Assembly: GCA_945860575.1 (NCBI GenBank)
Contig: CAMAQQ010000045.1
Location: forward strand, 1-8,538
Direction of reading: 5' to 3'
From: Ferrithrix thermotolerans DSM 19514
Lineage (GTDB): Bacteria; Actinomycetota; Acidimicrobiia; Acidimicrobiales; Ilumatobacteraceae
Length of the DNA: 8,538 bases
The position numbers and the translations under genes were made by a program. Position 1 is the first letter of the stretch; every line of letters starts with the position of its first letter. The notes below the pieces were generated by a model that was not told the origin of the DNA, ran no database searches, and saw nothing but the letters and a program-made list of their open reading frames with translations. This document shows positions 1 to 5,854 of the stretch, one piece after another.

Positions 1-1577
1 GCCACATCGATGCCTGCTCGCTTGAGCAACTTAGCCATTGACTGCGTGACTTTTTTATTCTTGTCGTCGAAACTGCCGGCGCAACCAACCCAATACAAAT
101 ATTCGCTCTTAAATGGCGCGCCAGGGTCGAGAATTTCAACGTCCAGATCTTTGGCCCATTCGCCACGATCTGTCTGGCTCATGCCCCATGGGTTGCCTTG
201 GTTCTCCATTGCGCGATAAGCGTTGCCGAGTTGTGCAGGAAAGTTGCTCTCCATCAGCGAGAGATATCGACGCATGTCGAGAATCTTGTCGAGAATTTCG
301 ATATTGACCGGACAAATTTCGTCGCACGCCTTGCAACTCGTGCACGACCAAATTTCCTCGGCAGTAATTCGTTCAAACAATAAATTTGCACCGACTTTGA
401 TTTCGGCGTCTGCGCTCAACGGTGGTGAAACTCTGCCGCCTGGTGCATGAGCCGCAGTTGCCGCCATGACTTCACCGCTCTTAAGGATAATTTCGCGTGG
501 GTCAAGTGGCTTGCCGGTGGCGTGAGCAGGGCAGACGCTCGTGCAACGACCGCACATCGTGCACGCATCAAGATCAAGTAATTGCTTCCATGTAAATTCT
601 TCAACCACGTGTACACCGAATGATTCAAGCGAAGTCTCGGTGAGGTTTGGCATTGCCTTCATCGCACCCTTGGGGCGTTCACGATCTTTGAGATACATGT
701 TGAGTGGCGAAGTGAACATATGGCGCAACATCGTGATTGGTAAAATCGCCAAAAACACAATGAATGTTAAAACGTGTGCAACCCACCAACCTTGGTGCCA
801 AGTTGTCAGGGTCGAGGCGCTCGCACCACTAACAAGTTGTGCGAGCGGGTAACCAACAACGCTCCACTTTTCGTGATCAAGATTTACGCCCGCGGCTTGG
901 CCTTGGGCGATGCGAAACATTTCTGCACCAAAACCACTGACGCCAATAGCCAACAACACTCCAAGAATCAGCGCGTGTTCTGGTTTTGTTTTTATACGAA
1001 TTCGATAAGGGCGTTGCACGTAGCGACGCAAAATCGCCCACACAACACCACCAGTAAATACGACACCCGCGACATCGCCGACAAGTGCGTAACCGCGATA
1101 AACATCACCATGCAGAAATTTGAGTTGCTCAGGCATCTGATGGTCAATTTCTAAAACTGTTGTTACTCCAAGCAAAACAAGAAAGCCGAAATAAATCATC
1201 GAGTGCATCAGGCCAGCGGCGCTGTCACGCAAAAGTGTGCGCATGTAAACACCAGAGCGATAGTCGGCAAGGCGACGCTTGGCATTTTTTGCCGTTGTCT
1301 TTCGTTTGTCTGGCGCACCGCGCTCCCAGTTTCGAATGCGGTCGGCAAATCGCAGCGATCCCCAGATCAACATCATTGGAATAACCGTGTAGAAGGCGAC
1401 TTGAATTGCAGTCGGTATGCCTCCGAAAACTTCGCGATGAATAAGCGAAGTGCTCTTCCAACCTGTCAGTTGGGGCACGATGCCCGAGATCATTGTGAAA
1501 GAGCCAATACCAACACCAAACGCGATCGACAGTTGATAAGGCTTGAAGCGCTTTTTTACAGGTACATCGGTTGTCAT
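1..1577 (-). CDS. etfD: EtfD-like membrane Fe-S oxidoreductase (NarI-like domain + 2x[4Fe-4S] + CCG domain), C-terminus cut by window edge
   Basis: The reading frame opens with ATG at 1577 and runs without a stop to position 1, giving 525 complete codons; the 3' end lies outside the window. About six hydrophobic stretches (near residues 13-35, 55-75, 122-144, 163-183, 201-221, 262-284) form a NarI/HdrE-like membrane half with possible heme-ligand histidines (H125, H201, H268, H286). Two ferredoxin-type motifs follow: C339-x2-C342-x2-C345-x3-C349-P and C412-x2-C415-x2-C418-x3-C422-P. Around residues 496-506 a WVGCAGSFDDK stretch marks the start of the HdrD-type cysteine-rich CCG domain. This order is that of the actinobacterial iron-sulfur-binding reductase Rv0338c, which is about 880 residues, so roughly 350 residues should be missing here. 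Rv0338c has been named EtfD and assigned electron transfer from ETF to menaquinone in fatty-acid oxidation. The family assignment is firm; the exact electron partners are inferred. No good Shine-Dalgarno precedes the start. A CNB-domain gene lies 50 nt upstream on the same strand. Confidence 0.88.
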   Translation of the reverse strand, partial: MTTDVPVKKRFKPYQLSIAFGVGIGSFTMISGIVPQLTGWKSTSLIHREVFGGIPTAIQVAFYTVIPMMLIWGSLRFADRIRNWERGAPDKRKTTAKNAKRRLADYRSGVYMRTLLRDSAAGLMHSMIYFGFLVLLGVTTVLEIDHQMPEQLKFLHGDVYRGYALVGDVAGVVFTGGVVWAILRRYVQRPYRIRIKTKPEHALILGVLLAIGVSGFGAEMFRIAQGQAAGVNLDHEKWSVVGYPLAQLVSGASASTLTTWHQGWWVAHVLTFIVFLAILPITMLRHMFTSPLNMYLKDRERPKGAMKAMPNLTETSLESFGVHVVEEFTWKQLLDLDACTMCGRCTSVCPAHATGKPLDPREIILKSGEVMAATAAHAPGGRVSPPLSADAEIKVGANLLFERITAEEIWSCTSCKACDEICPVNIEILDKILDMRRYLSLMESNFPAQLGNAYRAMENQGNPWGMSQTDRGEWAKDLDVEILDPGAPFKSEYLYWVGCAGSFDDKNKKVTQSMAKLLKRAGIDV

Positions 1578-1598
1578 GATTTAGTTACATTTCTTTTG

Positions 1599-1616
1599 TG
1601 AGATTGACAAATCTCA
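1599..1616. repeat. perfect 7-bp inverted repeat between the CNB gene and etfD
   Basis: TGAGATT (1599-1605) and AATCTCA (1610-1616) are exact reverse complements around a 4-nt loop. They lie in the 50-nt gap between the CNB-domain gene stop and the etfD start. Read on the minus strand the hairpin is followed by an A-rich stretch, not a T-run, so it is a poor intrinsic terminator for that strand. It could be an operator, an mRNA-processing hairpin, or chance. Confidence 0.4.
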
Positions 1617-1627
1617 GACTAGTTTTC

Positions 1628-2053
1628 TCAGCCGTAATACGCGCGATCCAGGTCGCGAATCCGCATCGCCAACGCCCCAAATAGTTTGTGGGTTAGTGCA
1701 GGGACTTTGTCAATCACGCGAAGGAAGTTTCCGCGGCTAATCACAAGCACTTGGCATTCTGTTTCACAGACGACCGTCGCTGTGCGTGGACCATGATCAA
1801 GTAGCGACAATTCGCCGACTACCGAGCCGGTGCCGATCGTGGCAACTTTCTTGCCACTCCGCTTCACCGTTGCTTTTCCGCTCAAAATTATGAAAGCTTC
1901 TTTGCCATGGTCACCCTGTTTTGTCAAGATTTCACCCTTTTCAAAAGTTACGCGATCGCCAGCCTTGGCAATTTTTTCTAAATCTTTCGAAGAGCACGAA
2001 GAAAACAATGGTGAGTATCGGAGATGTTTTAATGAGTTTTTAAGATCTGCCAT
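1628..2053 (-). CDS. stand-alone cyclic nucleotide-binding (CNB) domain protein
   Basis: This 141-residue protein is almost entirely one Crp/PKA-type CNB beta-barrel. Residues 38-50 (EKGEILTKQGDHG) are the typical glycine-marked early strands. The phosphate-binding cassette is at residues 79-93 (VGELSLLDHGPRTAT): E81 would hold the ribose 2'-OH and R90 the cyclic phosphate, with the nine-residue E-to-R spacing of PKA-like cassettes. Both key residues are present, so binding of cAMP or a related nucleotide is plausible. No helix-turn-helix, kinase, acetyltransferase or membrane segment is attached, so it is not a Crp transcription factor. It may act on a partner protein. It lies 50 nt upstream of the EtfD-like gene on the same strand and could share its transcript. 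The ATG is preceded by no Shine-Dalgarno, but a TAGAAT box ends 6 nt before it, which suggests a leaderless mRNA. The domain call is firm; ligand and target are unknown. Confidence 0.85.
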   Translation of the reverse strand: MADLKNSLKHLRYSPLFSSCSSKDLEKIAKAGDRVTFEKGEILTKQGDHGKEAFIILSGKATVKRSGKKVATIGTGSVVGELSLLDHGPRTATVVCETECQVLVISRGNFLRVIDKVPALTHKLFGALAMRIRDLDRAYYG

Positions 2054-2059
2054 ACCTAA

Positions 2060-2065
2060 ATTCTA
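2060..2065 (-). promoter_or_regulatory. candidate -10 box (TAGAAT) for a leaderless CNB-gene transcript
   Basis: On the minus strand TAGAAT matches the TANNNT -10 pattern and 5 of 6 bases of TATAAT. It ends 6 nt before the ATG at 2053, so transcription would begin at or next to the start codon. No convincing -35 is seen 16-18 nt upstream. The call rests on spacing and the missing Shine-Dalgarno. Confidence 0.45.
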
Positions 2066-2143
2066 GGTCAACTGCGCGTTGCTATTTTCGGGAGTGCCAA
2101 CAAGCACATTAAGTCAGTTTTTGGCTAAAAAGTTCGTGACTGT

Positions 2144-2923
2144 CTAGTGACTAGCGCCTTTTGATTGGTCAGCCACGGCCTGTGTGGCTTTGGCTATTTC
2201 GCTTGGATCACCCAGATATTCAACGTTTTTTACTACCAGTGCTGCATCTGAGTGGTTGTTTGAAGTGTTCGAGAACTCGTATCGCCTCGGCACACCTGTT
2301 GGGATGTTGAATTCAGAAATCTGTTGTGGGTTTAGTTTTTCTAAATACATGACCAATGCTCTAAGAGAATTGCCATGGGCAGTTATCAAAATATTTTTGT
2401 TATTTCTTAGTTCTGGTGCAATATTGGCCTCAAAGTATGGCACGACACGGGTAACAACATCTTTTAGACATTCGGATGCCGGAAGATTATTAACTGGGAT
2501 ATCTCTGTATTTTGAATCTTGCGCAGGATGTTCTGGGCTTGAAATTTCAACAGGTGGTGGGGCGGTGTCGTAACTGCGTCGCCAAATATTTGTTTGCTCA
2601 GCGCCATACTTTGCAGTGGTCGCTTTTTTGTTGAGTCCTTGTAGTGCGCCATAATGGCGTTCGTTGAGATGCCAATCTTGAAGAATCTCGACTTTGTTTT
2701 GACCGAGTGCGCTCAGCGCAATTCGATTCGTTTCAATGGCTCGAATTTGCATCGAGGTGAACACAAGATCAAACACGATGCCAGCCCTCAGCAGAGTTTC
2801 GCCAGCCGCTTTGGCTTCTTGTTCGCCTTTTGGCGTGAGTGGCACATCGTGCCATCCCGTAAACAAATTCTGGGCGTTCCAAGTGCTTTGGCCGTGCCTC
2901 AATAACACCAAAATGCCGGTCAT
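2144..2923 (-). CDS. gpmA: 2,3-bisphosphoglycerate-dependent phosphoglycerate mutase
   Basis: The enzyme interconverts 3- and 2-phosphoglycerate in glycolysis and gluconeogenesis, in the cytoplasm, through a phosphohistidine. At 259 residues it is close to the roughly 250 of the E. coli enzyme. The N-terminus carries the phosphoglycerate mutase signature LLRHGQSTWN (residues 7-16) with phospho-acceptor H10 and R9. R61 in TSMQIRAIET, E88 in LNERHYGALQG (acid/base) and H183 in TAHGNSLRAL complete the active site at the expected positions. The long insert around residues 105-150 (KYGAEQ, WRRSYDTAPPP, KYRDIP) is the one found in dPGM, distinguishing it from short phosphatase relatives. The ATG at 2923 is the only start that leaves the RHG motif at its usual distance; a weak GGGA lies 5 nt upstream. 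The gene is divergent from the ribokinase-like gene. The C-terminal tail after about residue 240 is variable and polar. No clear terminator is seen behind the TAG stop. Confidence 0.96.
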   Translation of the reverse strand: MTGILVLLRHGQSTWNAQNLFTGWHDVPLTPKGEQEAKAAGETLLRAGIVFDLVFTSMQIRAIETNRIALSALGQNKVEILQDWHLNERHYGALQGLNKKATTAKYGAEQTNIWRRSYDTAPPPVEISSPEHPAQDSKYRDIPVNNLPASECLKDVVTRVVPYFEANIAPELRNNKNILITAHGNSLRALVMYLEKLNPQQISEFNIPTGVPRRYEFSNTSNNHSDAALVVKNVEYLGDPSEIAKATQAVADQSKGASH

Positions 2924-2974
2924 TTAAGTCCCACTAGACAAATCGTAGGCGCTCAACATGGCTAATAATAGAGT
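2924..2974. promoter_or_regulatory. short divergent promoter region between gpmA and the ribokinase-like gene
   Basis: All signals for two divergent genes must fit in 51 bases or extend into the coding regions. On the plus strand TAATAA (2963-2968) ends 6 nt before the rbsK ATG, the same spacing as at the CNB gene, and no Shine-Dalgarno is present, so rbsK may be leaderless. On the minus strand the same AT-rich box reads TATTAT (2970-2965), a good -10 for gpmA, and TACGAT (2947-2942) is an alternative nearer the gene. No clear -35 elements or inverted repeats are seen. Confidence 0.4.
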
Positions 2975-3865
2975 ATGGCAATCGATAGTTCATTTGATGT
3001 GGTCATCGTTGGGTCGGCAAATTTAGACCTCGTCGCGCGAACACATCGATTGCCGAAGCCCGGCGAGACAGTTACTGGATCAAACTATTTTGAGTTCTGC
3101 GGAGGCAAAGGAGCGAACCAGGCAATCGCTGCCTCGCGTGCTGGTGCGAACACGGCGTTCATCGGCGCATTAGGCAAGGATCACGCTGGTGAAACTTTGC
3201 GAGCTGCATTTAAACACGACGATGTTGATATTTCTGCAGTTCAGTTCGTTGGCGAACCGACAGGTCGAGCCTTGATCGGCGTCAGTGATGATGGCGAAAA
3301 CTCGATCATCGTCGTGCCTGGAGCAAACCATGCAATCACGATCGGCGATATAGAGCGAAATTCGAAAATCATCGCGTCAGCAAAGGTTTTACTTTGTCAA
3401 TTAGAAGTGCCACTTGATGTTGTGCAATGCGCATTTGAACTCGCGGGTGAAAATTCGATACGAATTTTAAATCCCGCTCCAGCGCAATCTTTATCTAAAG
3501 AGTTACTGCAACTCGTCGATGTGATCATCCCAAACGAGCATGAAATGCAACTTCTCGGCGGACCCAAAGAGTTGCTTAAGAATGGCGTGAAAACAATTGT
3601 TGTCACACAGGGCGCGCTAGGTGCTTTGATGATTACCGACAAGGTTGAAACACAAATTCCGCCTTTCAAAGTCGACCCAGTTGACTCGACGGGGGCGGGG
3701 GATGCTTTTTGTGGAATGCTGGCGGCTCGGCTGGCAATTGGTGAGTCAATGCGCGATGCCTTGAAGGCAGCCGTGGTTTCTGGTGCCTTGGCAACACTGA
3801 CTGAAGGCGCAGTGCCTTCTTTACCCTTATGGAGTCTGGTTTCTAGCAAACTTGAGTCTAAGTGA
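2975..3865 (+). CDS. rbsK: ribokinase-like PfkB-family carbohydrate kinase
   Basis: The protein has 296 residues, close to the usual ribokinase length of about 300. It shows the PfkB motifs in order: GSANLDLV (13-20, sugar-binding N16 and D18), the GGKGANQA signature (43-50), NPAPA (166-170), PNEHE (186-190) and the anion-hole/catalytic motif DSTGAGDAFCG (237-247) with catalytic base D243. These fit ribokinase (ATP + D-ribose to ribose 5-phosphate) better than fructokinase or adenosine kinase, mainly because of GGKGANQA and NPAPA. No ribose transporter, RbsD or LacI-type regulator is visible nearby, so the physiological sugar is uncertain; deoxyribose or a nucleoside-derived sugar are alternatives. 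The start is the first Met of the frame, with a -10-like TAATAA 6 nt before it and no Shine-Dalgarno. The last codons and the TGA stop lie inside the HAIR operator of the downstream dnaK operon. Confidence 0.88.
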   Translation: MAIDSSFDVVIVGSANLDLVARTHRLPKPGETVTGSNYFEFCGGKGANQAIAASRAGANTAFIGALGKDHAGETLRAAFKHDDVDISAVQFVGEPTGRALIGVSDDGENSIIVVPGANHAITIGDIERNSKIIASAKVLLCQLEVPLDVVQCAFELAGENSIRILNPAPAQSLSKELLQLVDVIIPNEHEMQLLGGPKELLKNGVKTIVVTQGALGALMITDKVETQIPPFKVDPVDSTGAGDAFCGMLAARLAIGESMRDALKAAVVSGALATLTEGAVPSLPLWSLVSSKLESK

Positions 3866-3871
3866 CTCAAG
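3851..3871. promoter_or_regulatory. HAIR operator, HspR binding site of the dnaK operon
   Basis: CTTGAGT (3851-3857), seven bases, then ACTCAAG (3865-3871) is an exact match to the HspR-associated inverted repeat consensus CTTGAGT-N7-ACTCAAG known from Streptomyces and Mycobacterium. The inverted repeat even extends one base pair inward (C3858 with G3864). It lies 127 bases upstream of the dnaK start, and hspR itself is the last gene of that operon, so an autoregulatory loop is the natural reading. The site contains the rbsK TGA stop (3863-3865). The matching motif with the cognate regulator encoded nearby makes this a confident call, though binding is inferred. Confidence 0.92.
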
Positions 3872-3880
3872 TTATATATA
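3852..3880 (+). promoter_or_regulatory. candidate dnaK promoter P1 overlapping the HAIR operator
   Basis: TTGAGT (3852-3857) and TATATA (3875-3880) are separated by exactly 17 bases; each matches four of six consensus positions. The -35 lies within the left HAIR arm, so HspR bound there would block RNA polymerase. Transcription would start near 3887 and give a leader of about 110 nt. The TATATATATC tract allows several registers for the -10. Confidence 0.5.
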
Positions 3881-3887
3881 TCTAAGG

Positions 3888-3916
3888 TTGTAAGGACTAG
3901 AACTCTGCCTTATCGT
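3888..3916 (+). promoter_or_regulatory. candidate second dnaK promoter P2
   Basis: TTGTAA (3888-3893) and TATCGT (3911-3916) are separated by 17 bases. The -10 fits the TANNNT pattern. The predicted start near 3923 would place the 10-bp hairpin at 3924-3949 at the extreme 5' end of the mRNA. It lies 16 bases downstream of HAIR, so control by HspR would be less direct than for P1. This is a pattern match only. Confidence 0.35.
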
Positions 3917-3923
3917 ATTTGTG

Positions 3924-3949
3924 GCTTGCCGAAACCCCCTTCGGCAAGC
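3924..3949 (+). promoter_or_regulatory. perfect 10-bp stem-loop in the dnaK leader (5'-UTR element or rbsK terminator)
   Basis: GCTTGCCGAA (3924-3933) and TTCGGCAAGC (3940-3949) pair perfectly around the 6-nt loop ACCCCC. Downstream is TATTAATAGTTATTTT, which is AT-rich but not the unbroken T-run of a strong intrinsic terminator. It sits 49 nt before the dnaK ATG and does not cover the ribosome binding site. It may end rbsK transcripts weakly, stabilise or regulate the dnaK mRNA, or both. It is not a CIRCE element (TTAGCACTC-N9-GAGTGCTAA) and not a HAIR element. Confidence 0.7.
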
Positions 3950-3963
3950 GTATTAATAGTTAT

Positions 3964-3984
3964 TTTAAAAATCACTTTAAAAAT
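3964..3984 (+). repeat. tandem TTTAAAAAT direct repeat in the dnaK leader
   Basis: TTTAAAAAT occurs at 3964-3972 and again at 3976-3984, a 12-nt period. It lies between the leader hairpin and the dnaK Shine-Dalgarno (GGAG, 3987-3990, 8 nt before the ATG). It probably keeps the translation start unstructured; no other role is visible. Confidence 0.35.
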
Positions 3985-3998
3985 ACGGAGCAAAAAAT

Positions 3999-5834
3999 AT
4001 GTCAAAAGCAGTCGGAATCGACCTCGGAACAACCAACTCAGTCGTATCTGTTCTTGAAGCAGGCGAACCAGTAGTTGTCCCAAACTCAGAAGGCTCACGA
4101 ACGACACCATCGGTTGTTGCATTTACTAAAGCTGGCGAAGTTCTAGTCGGTGAAGTCGCCAAACGACAAGCGATCACCAACCCAGAGCGAACCTTTCGTA
4201 GCGTTAAGCGACACATCGGTTCATCTTGGACGTCGAGTGACATCGACGGCAAGAAATATACGCCGCAAGAAATCAGCGCACGAATTTTGATGAAGCTAAA
4301 GCGTGACGCCGAGGCCTACCTGGGTACATCGGTGACTCAAGCAGTAATTACTGTGCCGGCGTATTTCGACGACGCACAACGAACCGCTACAAAAGAGGCT
4401 GGCCAAATTGCTGGTCTTGAAGTTCTGCGAATTATCAACGAGCCAACTGCGGCAGCACTTGCATATGGTCTTGAAAAAGGAAGCGAAGACGAAACGATTC
4501 TCGTATTCGACTTGGGTGGTGGAACGTTCGATGTCAGTGTTCTAGAAATCGGCGATGGAGTTTTTGAAGTCAAGAGCACTCATGGTGATACCCATCTGGG
4601 TGGAGACGACTGGGATCAAAGAATAATTGACTGGCTTGTAAAAGAATTTAAGGCCGCTCACGGTGTTGACCTTGGTACTGATCGAATGGCGACACAAAGA
4701 TTGAAAGAGGTGGCTGAAAAAGCGAAAATCGAATTGTCGCAAGTTCAGCAAACCCAGATCAACTTGCCATTTATCACCGCAACGCCAAGTGGGCCTTTGC
4801 ATTTGGATGTTTCACTCAGTCGTTCGAAGTTTCAAGAGATGACGAATGATCTGTTAGAGCGTTGTCGCAAGCCGTTTGAGCAAGCGATCACCGACGCGGG
4901 CATCACCAAAGATCAAATTAAGCATGTGATTTTGGTGGGCGGCTCTACCCGCATGCCAGCAGTACTTGATTTGATTCAGTCATTGACCGGAAAAGAACCA
5001 AATCGCTCGGTCAACCCCGACGAAGTGGTTGCTGCCGGCGCCGCAATTCAAGCTGGTGTTTTACGCGGTGATGTGAAAGATGTGTTGCTACTTGATGTCA
5101 CACCGTTGTCATTGGGCATCGAAACAAAAGGTGGCGTGATGACCAAACTCATCGAACGCAATACGACGATTCCGACTCGCCGCACTGAAGTGTTTACAAC
5201 AGCAGACGACATGCAACCATCGGTAGAAATTCATGTGTTGCAAGGTGAGCGCGAGATGGCAAGTTACAACAAGACGCTCGGCAAGTTTCAACTCGTTGAT
5301 CTTCCGCCGGCGCCGCGTGGTATTCCACAAATTGAAGTAACTTTTGATATCGATGCCAACGGCATTGTGCACGTGTCGGCAAAAGACCGCGCAACAAGCA
5401 AAGAGCAATCGATGACAATCACGGGTCAGTCGTCCTTGTCAAAAGATGACATCAACAAGATGGTCAAAGATGCCGAAGCGCACGTAGAAGAGGATAAAAA
5501 ACGTCGTGAAGAAGCAGAGGTTCGCAACAATGCAGATTCGCTGGTTTACCAAACTGAAAAAGTTTTGCGTGAGCAAGGCGAGAAGCTCTCTGAAGAAGAG
5601 CGCTCTGCAGTCGAAGGTCCGCTTGCAGATCTCAGGGCGGCATTGAACGGCAGCGACAATGACACAATCAAGAATGCAACTGAAAAACTCATGACTGCGA
5701 GCCAGGCATTTAGTCAGAAACTTTACGAAGCAGCGGCACGCGACACAAATGCGGCGGGCACATCAGCTTCTGGTCAGGCGACTGGCGAAAACGATTCTGA
5801 CATCGTTGACGCTGAAATAGTCGACGAGAAATAA
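3999..5834 (+). CDS. dnaK: molecular chaperone DnaK (Hsp70)
   Basis: The ATP-driven Hsp70 chaperone binds exposed hydrophobic segments in the cytoplasm and, in actinobacteria, can act as co-repressor with HspR. All Hsp70 signatures are present: IDLGTTNSVV (7-16), K70 in SVKRHIG, VPAYFDDAQR (119-128), NEPTAAALAYG (147-157), VFDLGGGTFDVS (169-180), T198 in GDTHLGGDD, and VGGSTRMP (313-320). The interdomain linker DVLLLDVTPLSLGIE is at 361-375. The substrate-binding domain and helical lid follow, with a disordered Gly/Ala/Asp-rich tail ending in DAEIVDEK, the usual bacterial C-terminus. At 611 residues it is shorter than E. coli DnaK (638). Part of the difference is in the ATPase domain around residues 75-90, where single-membrane bacteria lack an insert of some 20-odd residues. 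The start is fixed by a GGAG 8 nt upstream and by the conserved N-terminus. It is first in the operon, 20 nt before grpE. Confidence 0.99.
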   Translation: MSKAVGIDLGTTNSVVSVLEAGEPVVVPNSEGSRTTPSVVAFTKAGEVLVGEVAKRQAITNPERTFRSVKRHIGSSWTSSDIDGKKYTPQEISARILMKLKRDAEAYLGTSVTQAVITVPAYFDDAQRTATKEAGQIAGLEVLRIINEPTAAALAYGLEKGSEDETILVFDLGGGTFDVSVLEIGDGVFEVKSTHGDTHLGGDDWDQRIIDWLVKEFKAAHGVDLGTDRMATQRLKEVAEKAKIELSQVQQTQINLPFITATPSGPLHLDVSLSRSKFQEMTNDLLERCRKPFEQAITDAGITKDQIKHVILVGGSTRMPAVLDLIQSLTGKEPNRSVNPDEVVAAGAAIQAGVLRGDVKDVLLLDVTPLSLGIETKGGVMTKLIERNTTIPTRRTEVFTTADDMQPSVEIHVLQGEREMASYNKTLGKFQLVDLPPAPRGIPQIEVTFDIDANGIVHVSAKDRATSKEQSMTITGQSSLSKDDINKMVKDAEAHVEEDKKRREEAEVRNNADSLVYQTEKVLREQGEKLSEEERSAVEGPLADLRAALNGSDNDTIKNATEKLMTASQAFSQKLYEAAARDTNAAGTSASGQATGENDSDIVDAEIVDEK

Positions 5835-5854
5835 TCCCAGAGTCGTTACTCGTT

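Noticed and set aside
541..1154. Plus-strand open frames of 103 and 126 residues opposite the Fe-S reductase
   Set aside because: They lie antisense to a continuous frame with two ferredoxin motifs and membrane segments, and their translations show no recognisable domain.
2097..2125. GCCAA/TTGGC repeat downstream of gpmA as its terminator
   Set aside because: Arms of only 5 bp around a 19-base loop with no following T-run on the minus strand make it a poor terminator.
2144..2154. CTAGTGACTAG near-palindrome at the gpmA stop
   Set aside because: Five-base arms around one base are expected by chance, and nothing nearby gives it a role.
3687..3701. G-rich run in rbsK that could pair with the C-rich loop of the dnaK leader hairpin
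   Set aside because: The G-run encodes the conserved STGAGD motif and is explained by coding; pairing over more than 200 bases has no support.
3397..3870. 157-residue minus-strand open frame opposite the ribokinase-like gene
   Set aside because: Its translation is low-complexity Ser/Pro/Thr-rich sequence mirrored from rbsK codons; the plus-strand gene has all PfkB motifs.
3851..3885. Reading the HAIR repeat as an intrinsic terminator of rbsK
   Set aside because: The stem is only 8 bp and is followed by TTATATATATC, not a T-run, while the match to the HspR operator is exact.
3924..3949. CIRCE/HrcA element in front of dnaK
   Set aside because: The arms GCTTGCCGAA/TTCGGCAAGC do not resemble TTAGCACTC-N9-GAGTGCTAA, and no such element is seen elsewhere in the window.
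4335..4341. ACTCAAG inside dnaK as a second HAIR site
   Set aside because: The position where CTTGAGT should be (4321-4327) reads TGGGTAC, so it is only a chance half-site.
5109..5418. Minus-strand frames with several Cys and His opposite dnaK
   Set aside because: The cysteines come from antisense reading of common dnaK codons; there are no ordered zinc or Fe-S motifs.
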